Assembly: GCA_003214465.1 (NCBI GenBank)
Contig: QCLO01000004.1
Coordinates: 45,924-109,923 of the forward strand
Origin: Acidimicrobiales bacterium AG-414-N20
Lineage (GTDB): Bacteria > Actinomycetota > Acidimicrobiia > Acidimicrobiales > MedAcidi-G1
Length of the DNA: 64,000 nt
Direction: 5' to 3'
How positions within the stretch are numbered: position 1 is the stretch's first letter; every line of letters starts with the position of its first letter. Positions 1-8,886 of this stretch are shown here, in pieces. The notes below the pieces were generated by a model. It made no database searches and was not told the DNA's origin. It was given only the letters and a program-made list of their open reading frames with translations. The translations under genes were made by a program, and so were the position numbers.

Positions 1-711
1 CAGCAAAATTAGGGTGACTGAGCCTATTGAAATAATTCCACTGAGAACACTCATTAAGTCGAGATTTTCGGGTGCTTCTGGCAAGTAGCTTTCATTGAGG
101 ACTCTTATCCCAGCCACTAGAGCAAGGACACCTAAAATTGCCAATAAAGCAAAAGTAGCTCGCCATCCAAAAATCTCAATTAGAGTTCCTGACGATATTG
201 GTCCCAGAACTCCTGCAGTAGCACCAATCGAACCCCACAGGCCTACAGCTGCACCTTGATGCCTTTGAGGTATATCACCAAGGACCATAGCCAAGGCTGT
301 TGGAACGAGAATAGCGACACCGGCCCCTTGAAAAGTTCTAGCTATCAGAAACACCTCAGGATTAGGAGTGAATGCAGCTAAAGAGACAGCCATTGTGGTT
401 ATTGATAAACCAATTAGAAATAATTTTCGACGACCATAGCGATCTGCGAGGCGCCCAAAAAGCAACAATAAAGATGTCATCGCCACCAGATATGAAGTTG
501 CTCCCCAATTAATTATCTGTTTCTTGGATGCATCGAAATCGGCTCGAATTTCTGGTAGTGATACCGCTGTGAGACCCAAATCAAGAGTCATTAAAAATAT
601 GCTTGAAGAAGCTACTAAGAGAGATATCCAGGGCCTGATCTCTGGTTTTTCTTTTCTGGGAGGAATTTCTTGAAAATTCTTTTCTGTCACTTCAGGCTCG
701 AAAGACTCCAT
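1..711 (-). CDS. MFS drug/solute exporter, DHA2-like, 3' part missing
   Basis: An open frame begins at ATG 709-711 and runs off the left edge, giving 237 visible residues. After a charged 25-residue cytoplasmic N-terminus come strongly hydrophobic segments. The MFS motif A is clear (GRLADRYGRRK, about residues 86-96), and a motif C-like GVLGP follows in the fifth segment, a feature of drug:proton antiporters. The mix of motifs fits the 14-helix DHA2 (EmrB/QacA) group, which exports toxic or metabolic compounds across the inner membrane. The substrate is unknown. The gene is divergent from the carboxylase operon, with about 120 bases between them. It could serve export or uptake linked to that pathway, but nothing in the sequence proves a link. 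Confidence 0.85.
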   Translation of the reverse strand, partial: MESFEPEVTEKNFQEIPPRKEKPEIRPWISLLVASSSIFLMTLDLGLTAVSLPEIRADFDASKKQIINWGATSYLVAMTSLLLLFGRLADRYGRRKLFLIGLSITTMAVSLAAFTPNPEVFLIARTFQGAGVAILVPTALAMVLGDIPQRHQGAAVGLWGSIGATAGVLGPISSGTLIEIFGWRATFALLAILGVLALVAGIRVLNESYLPEAPENLDLMSVLSGIISIGSVTLILL

Positions 712-769
712 TTGTATTCATAACATCAAATACCCGAAACTACTTACTAATAAGACTTTTAGATTCAAA

Positions 770-798
770 TTGCCAGAGAAAATCACTTACGGTAAGAT
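770..798 (+). promoter_or_regulatory. Candidate sigma-70 promoter of the carboxylase operon
   Basis: TTGCCA (770-775) and TAAGAT (793-798) are separated by 17 bases, and AAGGTG at 820-825 lies just before the ATG at 831. Spacing and hexamers fit a housekeeping promoter for the operon starting at 831. It was found by eye only. Confidence 0.45.
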
Positions 799-830
799 TA
801 GGGTCTCTTTATTACCCTTAAGGTGTATAT

Positions 831-2483
831 ATGAAACGGAAACTTCTAGCCCCTTCACTGGAAACACACGTGGACATCCAAAGCGAACAGTTTCATAAAA
901 ACCGTTCTGACATGCTCGAACAACTTGAAGAGCTTGAAGAGCTTTTAGATGAAGCCGAAGCTGGAGGCGGGCCTGAAACAACAGAAAGGCACCGATCAAA
1001 AGGAAAGCTACCGATTCGTGAACGTATCGCGAACGTCCTAGATCCTGACAGTCCTTTTCTGGAAATAAGTCCGCTAGCAGCAGCCGATTCAGATTACACC
1101 GTAGGAGGTGGATTCGTAGTTGGAATTGGCGTAATAGCAGACACTGAATGTGTGATTCTTGGAAACGATCCAACAGTTCAAGCGGGTGCCATGACTCCTT
1201 ATGTCGTTAAAAAGTGGATGCGCGCTTTAGAAATCGCTCGAGACAACCATATGCCATATGTGAGTTTCGTTGAATCAGCTGGAGCTGACCTGAACATCCC
1301 GACTGGCGGCGGAGGGAAATCAAATAGCCGCAAAGCTCAAGTCAGCCACTTCGCCGAATCAGGACGTTTTTTCTACGAAATGATTGAACTATCAAAAATG
1401 GGAATACCTACGATCTGTGTAGTTTTTGGAACTGCAACTGCAGGTGGCGCATATCAACCTGGAGTTTCTGATTACAACATTTTCATTCGAGAACAGTCCA
1501 AGGTCGCGTTGGGAGGTCCACCTCTTGTAAAGATGGCAACTGGTGAAGAATCCAGTGACGAAGAAATCGGAGGCGCTCAACTTCATGCTGAAAAGTCAGG
1601 TCTCGCTGACTATCTTGCTGAAGACGAAATGGACGCTCTGAGACTCTGCAGGGAAGTCATCTCACATCTGGATTGGAAAAAACCAGACCCAGAGCCAAGT
1701 TACTTGTCCGAAGAACCCGTGCACCACCCTGAAGAACTGTTAGGAATAATCGATAGAGACTTGCGACAACCAGTAGACATTCGTGAAGTGATTTCAAGAA
1801 TTGTGGACGCTTCTCGCTTTGAAGAATTCAAACCTCTTTACGGACCCGCGATGGTCTGTGGCTGGTCAACAATAGACGGCTATCCGATTGGAATACTAGG
1901 AAATAATGGTGTCATATTCCCTGAAGAAGCTGAAAAAGCTGCCCATTTCATCCAGTTGTGCAACAGACAAAACACCCCCCTGCTTTTCCTACACAACGTT
2001 CCAGGATTCATAGTAGGAAGTGACTTTGAAAAAGCAGGAATAATAAAGAAGGGCTCACAACTCATAAATGCCATTTCCAACTCAACTGTGCCTCACATTG
2101 CAGTAATAGTAGGAAAATCGATGGGAGCTGGAAATTATGGCATGTCCGGACGTGCTTACGGGAATAGATTCACATTTCTTTGGCCTACGGCAAAAATCGC
2201 TGTTATGGGACCAAAACAAATTGCAGGAGTTATGTCTATAGTTCGTAAGGGACGAGCCGAACGTAAAGGAGAAGAATTTGACGAAGAGGAAGATGCTGCA
2301 ATAGTACAAAAAGTTGAAGAAATCCAAGAACGCGGATCTTTAGCACTAGTAGCAACGGGAGCCGTAAGTGACGATGGAATTATCGACCCGAGAGACACTC
2401 GTACTGTAATTAGTATCTGCTTATCCACTTTTCGAAACAAACCAATCGAAGGTTCTCAAAAATACGGAGTCTTCAGGCTATGA
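831..2483 (+). CDS. Acyl-CoA carboxylase, carboxyltransferase (beta) subunit
   Basis: The 550-residue protein has the crotonase-like fold pair of methylcrotonyl-, geranyl- and propionyl-CoA carboxylase beta subunits. Visible signatures are GTATAGGAYQPG near residues 200-210, followed by GGPPLVKMATGEE, and in the C-terminal half a GNNGVIFPEEAEKAAHF stretch and a KSMGAGNYGM oxyanion loop. The length is normal for MccB/LiuB/AtuC. It should transfer CO2 from carboxybiotin to an acyl-CoA. Its stop overlaps the start of the biotin subunit by 4 bases, so the two are probably made together. The next gene is AtuA-like, which favours a geranyl-CoA-type or other branched enoyl-CoA substrate over propionyl-CoA. 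At the place where MCC and geranyl-CoA carboxylase are reported to differ (Phe versus Gly), the local sequence is aromatic (FFY, residues 180-182), so the substrate stays open. Confidence 0.93.
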   Translation: MKRKLLAPSLETHVDIQSEQFHKNRSDMLEQLEELEELLDEAEAGGGPETTERHRSKGKLPIRERIANVLDPDSPFLEISPLAAADSDYTVGGGFVVGIGVIADTECVILGNDPTVQAGAMTPYVVKKWMRALEIARDNHMPYVSFVESAGADLNIPTGGGGKSNSRKAQVSHFAESGRFFYEMIELSKMGIPTICVVFGTATAGGAYQPGVSDYNIFIREQSKVALGGPPLVKMATGEESSDEEIGGAQLHAEKSGLADYLAEDEMDALRLCREVISHLDWKKPDPEPSYLSEEPVHHPEELLGIIDRDLRQPVDIREVISRIVDASRFEEFKPLYGPAMVCGWSTIDGYPIGILGNNGVIFPEEAEKAAHFIQLCNRQNTPLLFLHNVPGFIVGSDFEKAGIIKKGSQLINAISNSTVPHIAVIVGKSMGAGNYGMSGRAYGNRFTFLWPTAKIAVMGPKQIAGVMSIVRKGRAERKGEEFDEEEDAAIVQKVEEIQERGSLALVATGAVSDDGIIDPRDTRTVISICLSTFRNKPIEGSQKYGVFRL

Positions 2484-4432
2484 CGATCAAAACACTTTTA
2501 GTTGCTAACCGCGGGGAGATAACCAGACGGATATTTAGAACTGCTAAGTCAATGGGTATTACTTGCATAGCTGTATACACCGATGCTGACAGTAATGAAC
2601 CTTTTGTTAAAGAAGCAGACAAATCAATTTATCTTCCGACAAATTATCTAGACATCGAAGCCATTATCGATGCTGCTAAAAAAACTAACTCTGATGCAAT
2701 CCACCCAGGTTATGGTTTCTTATCTGAAAATGCTTCATTTGCTAGAGCAGTAATTGAAGCAAATATAAATTGGGTAGGCCCTTCTCCAGAAGTAATTGAA
2801 GCTATGGGAGACAAGATTGAGGCAAAAAAAATCGCCCAAAAAGCAAAAGTTCCAACTCTCCCGTCATCCGATAATTTAAAAGATTTTTCATCTATCGGCT
2901 TTCCCCTATTAGTTAAAGCTGCTGCAGGTGGCGGTGGTAAAGGTATGCGGATAGTCGAAGATGAAAATGGTCTAGGAGAAGCAATTTCCACAGCTCAAAG
3001 AGAAGCCAAAAACGCTTTTGGAGATGAGAGAGTTTTTCTGGAAAGGTACATACCTAAATCACGACATATAGAAGTTCAAATTTTAGGGGATTTCCATGGA
3101 AACCTTTTGCATCTAGGTGAAAGAGAGTGCTCCATTCAACGTCGACATCAGAAAATAATCGAAGAGTCCCCCTCCTCTGTGATTAGCGAAGAGCAGAGAA
3201 ACCTCATGACTGATGCAGCGCTAAGAATGGGGGAAAATCTCACCTACCAGTCAGCTGGAACGGTCGAGTTTCTTTTCGATGACGAAACGGGAGATTTCTT
3301 CTTTCTTGAGGTCAATACACGACTACAGGTAGAACATCCGGTAACAGAAGCAATTACGGGAATAGATCTAGTGCGTGAACAATTGAAGATATCTTCCGGT
3401 GAAAGAATCTCGTTTACTCAAGAAAGCCTGAAAACAAGAGGGCATGCGATTGAAGCACGTTTATATGCTGAAGATCCCGCAAATGACTTTCTGCCTGCCA
3501 CTGGAGAAATTTTGGCTTTCTTCCCTTCAAAAGAAACTAATATACGTTGGGATTCTGGTGTCGAAAAAGGTTCTTTTGTAGGTGTTGAATTCGATCCGAT
3601 GTTGGCGAAAGTTATTTCCCATTCACCAGACCGAACCGAAGCTGCATTGACTCTGGCAAACGCACTGGAAAAACTTCATCTAGCTGGAATAACAACAAAT
3701 CGCGATTTTCTCACTTCAGTTCTTCGACACGAAAGATTCTTAGAAGGTAAAACAACTACCGATTTCATAGAAGACAATTTGCCTGAACCGAAGCTTCAGT
3801 TAACGGAAAACGAAATTGAAAACTCAGCTATTAAAGCTGCTCTTTGGCTTCAAGGTAAAAATCGTAAAAACGCAATCGTTTTATCATCTGCCCCTAGCGG
3901 TTGGAGAAATGGAAGACTACCTGCTCAAGAAGTTTCTCTTCTGCATGATGGAAAAGAGTTACTCATATCTTATAAATCTCTTCGCGATGGTTCTTTTGTT
4001 TTTAATAATGAAAAAATCACGAAACTTTATAACTGGTCCATAGATGATGTTGAGACTGAGATTGAAGGTGAAAGAACGAACTCTTCAATTACAGAAGGTA
4101 CAGGAACGATTCATGTTCAAACAATTAAAGGAACGGTTTCTTTTGAAATCCTTCCTCGTTTCAAACCTCCTGCACTTCAAATTGCTGAAGGAAGTCTTGT
4201 GACGCCGATGCCAGGAATCGTTCTTGAAATTAGAGTTTCTCAAGGAGATGTCGTTTCTGCTGGCGACACCCTAATTATTCTCGAGGCAATGAAAATGGAA
4301 CACCACATAAAAGCCCCATATGACGGAATGGTTGCTGAAATTCTTGTTGAAGAGAGCCAACAATTGGAAAACGGGGTTCCTCTTTTGGTCATAGACACGC
4401 CTGAGCATAATGAAGGGAACAAAGATGACTGA
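2480..4432 (+). CDS. Acyl-CoA carboxylase, biotin carboxylase/biotin carrier (alpha) subunit
   Basis: A 650-residue fusion. The N-terminal biotin carboxylase has the ATP-grasp glycine loop GGGGKGMR at about 150-157 and the ribose/Mg site EVNTRLQVEHPVTE at about 277-290. A middle linker domain follows, then a C-terminal biotinyl domain with EAMKME; the biotinylated lysine is K605. It carboxylates biotin with ATP and bicarbonate and hands it to the beta subunit encoded just upstream. This domain order and length match MccA/LiuD/AtuF. The start ATG overlaps the previous TGA (ATGA), a classic sign of translational coupling. No biotin ligase gene lies in the window. Confidence 0.95.
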   Translation: MTIKTLLVANRGEITRRIFRTAKSMGITCIAVYTDADSNEPFVKEADKSIYLPTNYLDIEAIIDAAKKTNSDAIHPGYGFLSENASFARAVIEANINWVGPSPEVIEAMGDKIEAKKIAQKAKVPTLPSSDNLKDFSSIGFPLLVKAAAGGGGKGMRIVEDENGLGEAISTAQREAKNAFGDERVFLERYIPKSRHIEVQILGDFHGNLLHLGERECSIQRRHQKIIEESPSSVISEEQRNLMTDAALRMGENLTYQSAGTVEFLFDDETGDFFFLEVNTRLQVEHPVTEAITGIDLVREQLKISSGERISFTQESLKTRGHAIEARLYAEDPANDFLPATGEILAFFPSKETNIRWDSGVEKGSFVGVEFDPMLAKVISHSPDRTEAALTLANALEKLHLAGITTNRDFLTSVLRHERFLEGKTTTDFIEDNLPEPKLQLTENEIENSAIKAALWLQGKNRKNAIVLSSAPSGWRNGRLPAQEVSLLHDGKELLISYKSLRDGSFVFNNEKITKLYNWSIDDVETEIEGERTNSSITEGTGTIHVQTIKGTVSFEILPRFKPPALQIAEGSLVTPMPGIVLEIRVSQGDVVSAGDTLIILEAMKMEHHIKAPYDGMVAEILVEESQQLENGVPLLVIDTPEHNEGNKDD

Positions 4433-6182
4433 CTCAATTCGTATAGCCAATTGCTCAGGTTTTTATGGAGATCGTCTTTCTGCTGCCGCAGAAATGGTTA
4501 ATGATGGACCTATTGACGTTTTAACAGGTGATTGGTTAGCGGAACTAACAATGCTGATTTTGGCTAGAACTCAAGCTAAAAGACCAAATGGAGGTTACGC
4601 ACGTTCTTTCGTCACTCAAATGGAACAAGTAATGGCTACATGTATGGAGAAAAACATAAAAGTAGTTAGTAATGCTGGAGGACTAGACCCAGCTAGTTGT
4701 GCTGAAGCCGTCGCTGAGGTAGCTGAAAAGTTTGGACTTACCCCTTCTATTGCCTACATAGAAGGCGACAACATTTTGCAACGTCTCCCCGAACTAGCGG
4801 ATTCGGGGATTGATTTTAAACACATGGATACGGGAGAAGAAATAACCGACTTGGAAAGCTACATAAGTGCAAACGCATATTTAGGCTGCTGGGGAATTGT
4901 AGAGGCACTCAATAAAGGTGCTGACATTGTCATAACTGGACGTGTAACTGATGCAGCAGTTGTTTGTGGACCTGCGGCTTGGCATCACAAATGGACAAAA
5001 GATAATTGGGATGCCCTTGCAGGTGCCGTGGTTGCCGGTCACGTAATTGAGTGCGGGACTCAGGCAACTGGTGGAAATTATTCTTTCTTTACTGAAGTTG
5101 ATGGGATGAGTCGAACTGGTTTCCCTTGGGCAGATATCGCTGCAGATGGTTCTTCTATAATTGGAAAGCATGACGGAACAGGTGGTGAAGTCTCTATAGG
5201 AACTGTCACTTCTCAGCTTCTTTATGAAATAGGTTCACCCTCCTATCTAGGTCCCGATGTGACAGCAAGATTCGACACCGTGGAACTAGAACAACTATCT
5301 CCTGATCGAGTTCAAATCGAAAAAGCTAAAGGTGAACCACCTCCAGAAACTTTGAAAGTATCGATGAACAAGCTCGGAGGATTTAGAACCGATATGTCTA
5401 TTGCTTTAACCGGCTTAGACATTGAAGAAAAAGCAAAACTAGTAGAAGAGGCATTCTGGAAGGCCTGCCCACACGAACCTGTCGATTTTGAATCAGTCAA
5501 AACTAAGGTCGTAAGGACTGATAAGTATGATCCTGCAACTAACGAAGAAGCTGTTGCTTTGTGGAAGATAACTTTGAAAGATTCTGATGAACGAAAAGTT
5601 GGTAGAGCTATATTCAATTCTGTAAATGAGCTTGGTTTAGCAACAATACCCGGAATGTTCGGCGTAGGTGGTGGTGGAAATGCTAGACCTTTTGGAGTTC
5701 ATTGGCCGGCTCTAATCCCAAGCGACCTAGTTCCACAACATGTAATTTTTCGTGAGGGCAAAAGAACCATGGTTGAATCGCATATTTCAACAGATTCTTT
5801 TACAGTTGATTCAGTTGACGAAAAAATCGAAAAAATTGATTTTGGATCAACCACAAAAGCCCCACTTGGTCTGATAACAGGAGCAAGATCCGGCGATAAA
5901 ACTGGTAATGCTAATCTAGGTGTTTTCACTCGCACCGAAGAAGCTTGGATTTGGTTGGACAATTTTTTAACTACAGACAAATTTCAAGAACTCCTACCCG
6001 AGACTGCTGATTTGAAAGTAGATAGGTACCGACTCCCAAAAATTTATTCACTCAACTTTGTAGTACACGGACTTTTAGAAGAAGGTGTTGCTGCTTCCAC
6101 CCGACAAGACAGTCAAGCAAAAAGTTTCGGCGAATGGCTTCGTGCCAGAGTAGTGGATCTTCCTGAAAGATTTATTGGGTAG
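4425..6182 (+). CDS. AtuA-like (DUF1446) protein of acyclic terpene utilisation
   Basis: About 585 residues, matching the long form of the AtuA family: a DUF1446 domain of roughly 450 residues (glycine-rich stretches FGVGGGGNARPFG and GRVTDAAVVCGPAAW) plus a C-terminal domain of about 100 residues. AtuA is essential for citronellol/geraniol growth in Pseudomonas, but its exact reaction is not settled, so none is assigned here. An ATG at 4410 is also in frame, but AGGGA sits 6-7 bases before the ATG at 4425, so I chose 4425; this start overlaps the upstream stop by 8 bases. Being placed directly after both carboxylase subunits is the best evidence that the operon handles geranyl-CoA-like substrates. 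Confidence 0.88.
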   Translation: MTDSIRIANCSGFYGDRLSAAAEMVNDGPIDVLTGDWLAELTMLILARTQAKRPNGGYARSFVTQMEQVMATCMEKNIKVVSNAGGLDPASCAEAVAEVAEKFGLTPSIAYIEGDNILQRLPELADSGIDFKHMDTGEEITDLESYISANAYLGCWGIVEALNKGADIVITGRVTDAAVVCGPAAWHHKWTKDNWDALAGAVVAGHVIECGTQATGGNYSFFTEVDGMSRTGFPWADIAADGSSIIGKHDGTGGEVSIGTVTSQLLYEIGSPSYLGPDVTARFDTVELEQLSPDRVQIEKAKGEPPPETLKVSMNKLGGFRTDMSIALTGLDIEEKAKLVEEAFWKACPHEPVDFESVKTKVVRTDKYDPATNEEAVALWKITLKDSDERKVGRAIFNSVNELGLATIPGMFGVGGGGNARPFGVHWPALIPSDLVPQHVIFREGKRTMVESHISTDSFTVDSVDEKIEKIDFGSTTKAPLGLITGARSGDKTGNANLGVFTRTEEAWIWLDNFLTTDKFQELLPETADLKVDRYRLPKIYSLNFVVHGLLEEGVAASTRQDSQAKSFGEWLRARVVDLPERFIG

Positions 6183-6184
6183 TC

Positions 6185-7405
6185 ATGGACTTTGACTTTC
6201 CTGCAGACAATGACCCTAGGCGATTAGAAATAAGAGACTGGATTTCAAAAAATCCTGACCCGACCGCAAATGAACTAGTCAATGCAGGGTATGTCGTACC
6301 TCACTGGCCCGAACCTTGGGGGATTTCAGCTGAACCTATGCATCAGTTAATAATAGACGAAGAGCTAAGAAAAGCTCGAATAAGTCGCCCTGCTAACCCG
6401 ATAGGAATAGGGTGGGCCGGTCCAACAATTCTGGCTGCCGGAACTGATGAACAAAAAGAACGTTTTCTCCCAAATATTTTAAATGGCAAAGATTTCTGGT
6501 GTCAGTTGTTTAGTGAACCAGACGCTGGTTCTGATCTAGCTAATCTTTCCACTAGAGCTATTCGTGATGGAGATGAATATGTAGTGAATGGTTCCAAAAT
6601 CTGGTCTAGCGGCGCCCATCTGTCTTCATTCGGAATCTTAATAGCACGTACTAATCCTGATGCTCCCAAGCATCAAGGTATCTCTTACTTCATATGCCCT
6701 ATGGACCTTCCTGGCATTTCAATGGAGCCAATAGTCGATATGACAACCGCCCACTCATTTAACCAAGTCTTTTTTGACGATGTGAGACTTCCAGCCGAAC
6801 TTTTAGTAGGTGAAGAAGGTGAGGGATGGAGGTTAGCGAGGATGACTCTTGCTAACGAACGCGTTTCTCTATCTGCTGGAGGGTCGCTTTGGGGTGATGG
6901 GCCTTCAGCAGATACTCTTCTGAATCTGATAAAAGATTACGGTGGAGAAAATGACCCAATAATCCGCCAAAAACTAATGCACCTCTACTGTGAATCCGAG
7001 GTTCTTAAACTAAACAGGTTAAGAACCTTAAGTGCGCGACTAGCTGGGAAGGTTCCCGGCCCTGAAGCCTCTATCCAAAAATTGATGGCTGACCATCACG
7101 GACAAAATGTGATGGAAACAGCTAAAAACCTATGTCATGCATCTGGCATGATAAAAGGATCCGGTCCAACTGGCAAAATTGACCCATCATTAAGTCACGG
7201 CCCTACACAAATCAACGTCGACAAGAGAAACTTCCCCTTTACCGATCCCATATGGCATTTCGGATTCCTTTTCTCTCCTGCCCTCACTCTCGGCGGTGGC
7301 ACATTTGCGGTCCAACGAAACATTGTGGCTGAAAGAGTACTCGGTCTTCCACGTGACATAGATGTTGAAGAAGGAAAAACATGGACGGAAGCCAGAAAAC
7401 AATGA
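6185..7405 (+). CDS. Acyl-CoA dehydrogenase
   Basis: A 406-residue flavoprotein with the FAD-binding FSEPDAGSDLA (about residues 115-125) and KIWSSGAH signatures and the C-terminal QRNIVAERVLGLP found in actinobacterial FadE proteins. It should insert an alpha-beta double bond into an acyl-CoA, as AtuD does with citronellyl-CoA. At the canonical YEGT position the sequence reads LGGGT, so the usual catalytic glutamate is not at that place; several actinobacterial FadE proteins use another position. The gene starts 2 bases after the AtuA-like gene and overlaps the following TetR gene. Its electron acceptor (ETF) is not encoded in the window. Confidence 0.92.
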   Translation: MDFDFPADNDPRRLEIRDWISKNPDPTANELVNAGYVVPHWPEPWGISAEPMHQLIIDEELRKARISRPANPIGIGWAGPTILAAGTDEQKERFLPNILNGKDFWCQLFSEPDAGSDLANLSTRAIRDGDEYVVNGSKIWSSGAHLSSFGILIARTNPDAPKHQGISYFICPMDLPGISMEPIVDMTTAHSFNQVFFDDVRLPAELLVGEEGEGWRLARMTLANERVSLSAGGSLWGDGPSADTLLNLIKDYGGENDPIIRQKLMHLYCESEVLKLNRLRTLSARLAGKVPGPEASIQKLMADHHGQNVMETAKNLCHASGMIKGSGPTGKIDPSLSHGPTQINVDKRNFPFTDPIWHFGFLFSPALTLGGGTFAVQRNIVAERVLGLPRDIDVEEGKTWTEARKQ

Positions 7406-8067
7406 AAGACACTCTTCTTGAACAACGCCCTGTAAGCATCGACTTCTATTTGAAAGACATTCGTCCCCCAAAAATGGTCCTTTCAAAACAAAAAGAAACA
7501 GAACTAACCGAAAGGCAACGTAATCTTCTATCCGGTTTAGGAAAACTTTTTAATAAAGGCTTTGCGAGCCTTACTATGGCAGAAATAGCCAAAAGCCTCA
7601 ACTGCTCGTTGAGAACTCTGTACAGTCTGGCTCCAAGCAAAGAACAACTGGTTCTAATAGTGATCGAAAGAAATCTGTGGGCAAGAGGAAGAACAGCTAT
7701 GTCAGCCATATCCCCCAACATGCAACCTCTAAAAGCTATTCGCACCTATCTGCAAGCTGCAAATGTAGCAGCTGCGAAGACAACAGAAGCCTTCGCACAG
7801 GATCTTCAAACGGTTCCAGCTGCTCAAAAATTAATCGAAGACCATAATTCCTATCTAATCTCAATAACTCATCGCTTGTTAGATATTGCTGTAGAAAAAG
7901 GTGCGATAGGAAACGTTGATACGGCAGCTATAGCAAGGCTGATGGCAGGAATCGGACGTGATTTTTCAAGACCAGAAGTAATTGGGTCTTTGAGATCCTC
8001 ACCGAAAGAGGCTGCCGATGAAGCACTTGATGTAATACTTGCAGGACTAACTTCACAAACCGGATAA
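7381..8067 (+). CDS. TetR-family transcriptional regulator
   Basis: Up to 228 residues, with a TetR helix-turn-helix at about 40-90 (MAEIAKSLNCSLRTLYS, then KEQLVLIVIERNL) and an all-helical ligand domain behind it. The start at 7381 has AAGGA 5-6 bases upstream and lies within the end of the dehydrogenase gene. An ATG at 7402 overlaps that gene's stop (ATGA) and would give a protein 7 residues shorter. Lying inside the carboxylase operon, it probably represses it in response to an acyl-CoA or free acid, as AtuR does (inference from position). No obvious palindromic operator was found at 711-830. Confidence 0.88.
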   Translation: MDGSQKTMKDTLLEQRPVSIDFYLKDIRPPKMVLSKQKETELTERQRNLLSGLGKLFNKGFASLTMAEIAKSLNCSLRTLYSLAPSKEQLVLIVIERNLWARGRTAMSAISPNMQPLKAIRTYLQAANVAAAKTTEAFAQDLQTVPAAQKLIEDHNSYLISITHRLLDIAVEKGAIGNVDTAAIARLMAGIGRDFSRPEVIGSLRSSPKEAADEALDVILAGLTSQTG

Positions 8068-8085
8068 TAGAAAAATCGAGCAACC

Positions 8086-8886
8086 ATGAACGTAGACGAA
8101 ACAATTAAAGATCTCACTGAAGAGCAACAATCTTTAGACCCAATAGTTTCTAAACTCGACAGCCATATGTGGAAAACGCCAACCGCTAGTGATAGATGGA
8201 ATGTCGCTGATCAAATCGGACACCTTACCTATTTTGACAATGCGGCTTCTTTAGCTATAACTGACCCGGACAAGTTCAAAGCTTCCTTTGATGACCTAAT
8301 AGCATCCGCTGCAAATGGAAATGAGTCATCTGACGATTTCACGCTTGGAGCCTACCGTTCAATGACTCCAGAAGACCTTTTAGAAGCATGGAGAGACGGA
8401 CGTAAAAATTTAAGCAATGCCGCCTCGACTCTCGAGAATGACAGTCGCGTTATCTGGTATGGCCCTTCAATGGGGGCTAATTCTTTTCTTACCGCAAGGC
8501 TTATGGAAACTTGGGCCCATGGGCAAGATATTATCGACGCTGTTGGAGGAGAACGACCAGACACATCAAGACTTCGCCATATCGCACACCTAGGCGCCAT
8601 AACTCGTGAATGGTCCTATGTGAATCGGCGTCTAGAAATCCCCGAAGATGAAGTTTACATTTCGTTAACGGGACCTGATGGCCAGATTTGGACATGGGGA
8701 CCTTCTGAAGCATTAAATTCAGTAGAAGGACTTGCAAAAGATTTCTGTCTTGTCGTTACTCAACGTAGACACTTAGAAGATACAGAACTTGAAGTGACCG
8801 GAGATGTTGCGAAAGACTGGATGGGATTGGCGCAAGCTTTTGCTGGGCCTCCTACAAATGGCCCTCTGAAAAGGAGTGAGAAATGA
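8086..8886 (+). CDS. TIGR03084-like DinB/MDMPI-fold protein
   Basis: 266 residues. The N-terminal half looks like the mycothiol-dependent maleylpyruvate isomerase/DinB four-helix domain: W..ADQIGHL near residues 38-46, a second histidine in ETWAHGQDI and a third near RHIAHLG, which could bind a metal. The C-terminal 90 residues carry the short beta domain typical of the actinobacterial TIGR03084 group. The function of that group is not known. It starts 18 bases after the TetR gene and its stop overlaps the next start by 4 bases, so it belongs to the operon. Members of this family often sit near carboxylase/AtuA gene sets (from memory). Confidence 0.78.
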   Translation: MNVDETIKDLTEEQQSLDPIVSKLDSHMWKTPTASDRWNVADQIGHLTYFDNAASLAITDPDKFKASFDDLIASAANGNESSDDFTLGAYRSMTPEDLLEAWRDGRKNLSNAASTLENDSRVIWYGPSMGANSFLTARLMETWAHGQDIIDAVGGERPDTSRLRHIAHLGAITREWSYVNRRLEIPEDEVYISLTGPDGQIWTWGPSEALNSVEGLAKDFCLVVTQRRHLEDTELEVTGDVAKDWMGLAQAFAGPPTNGPLKRSEK

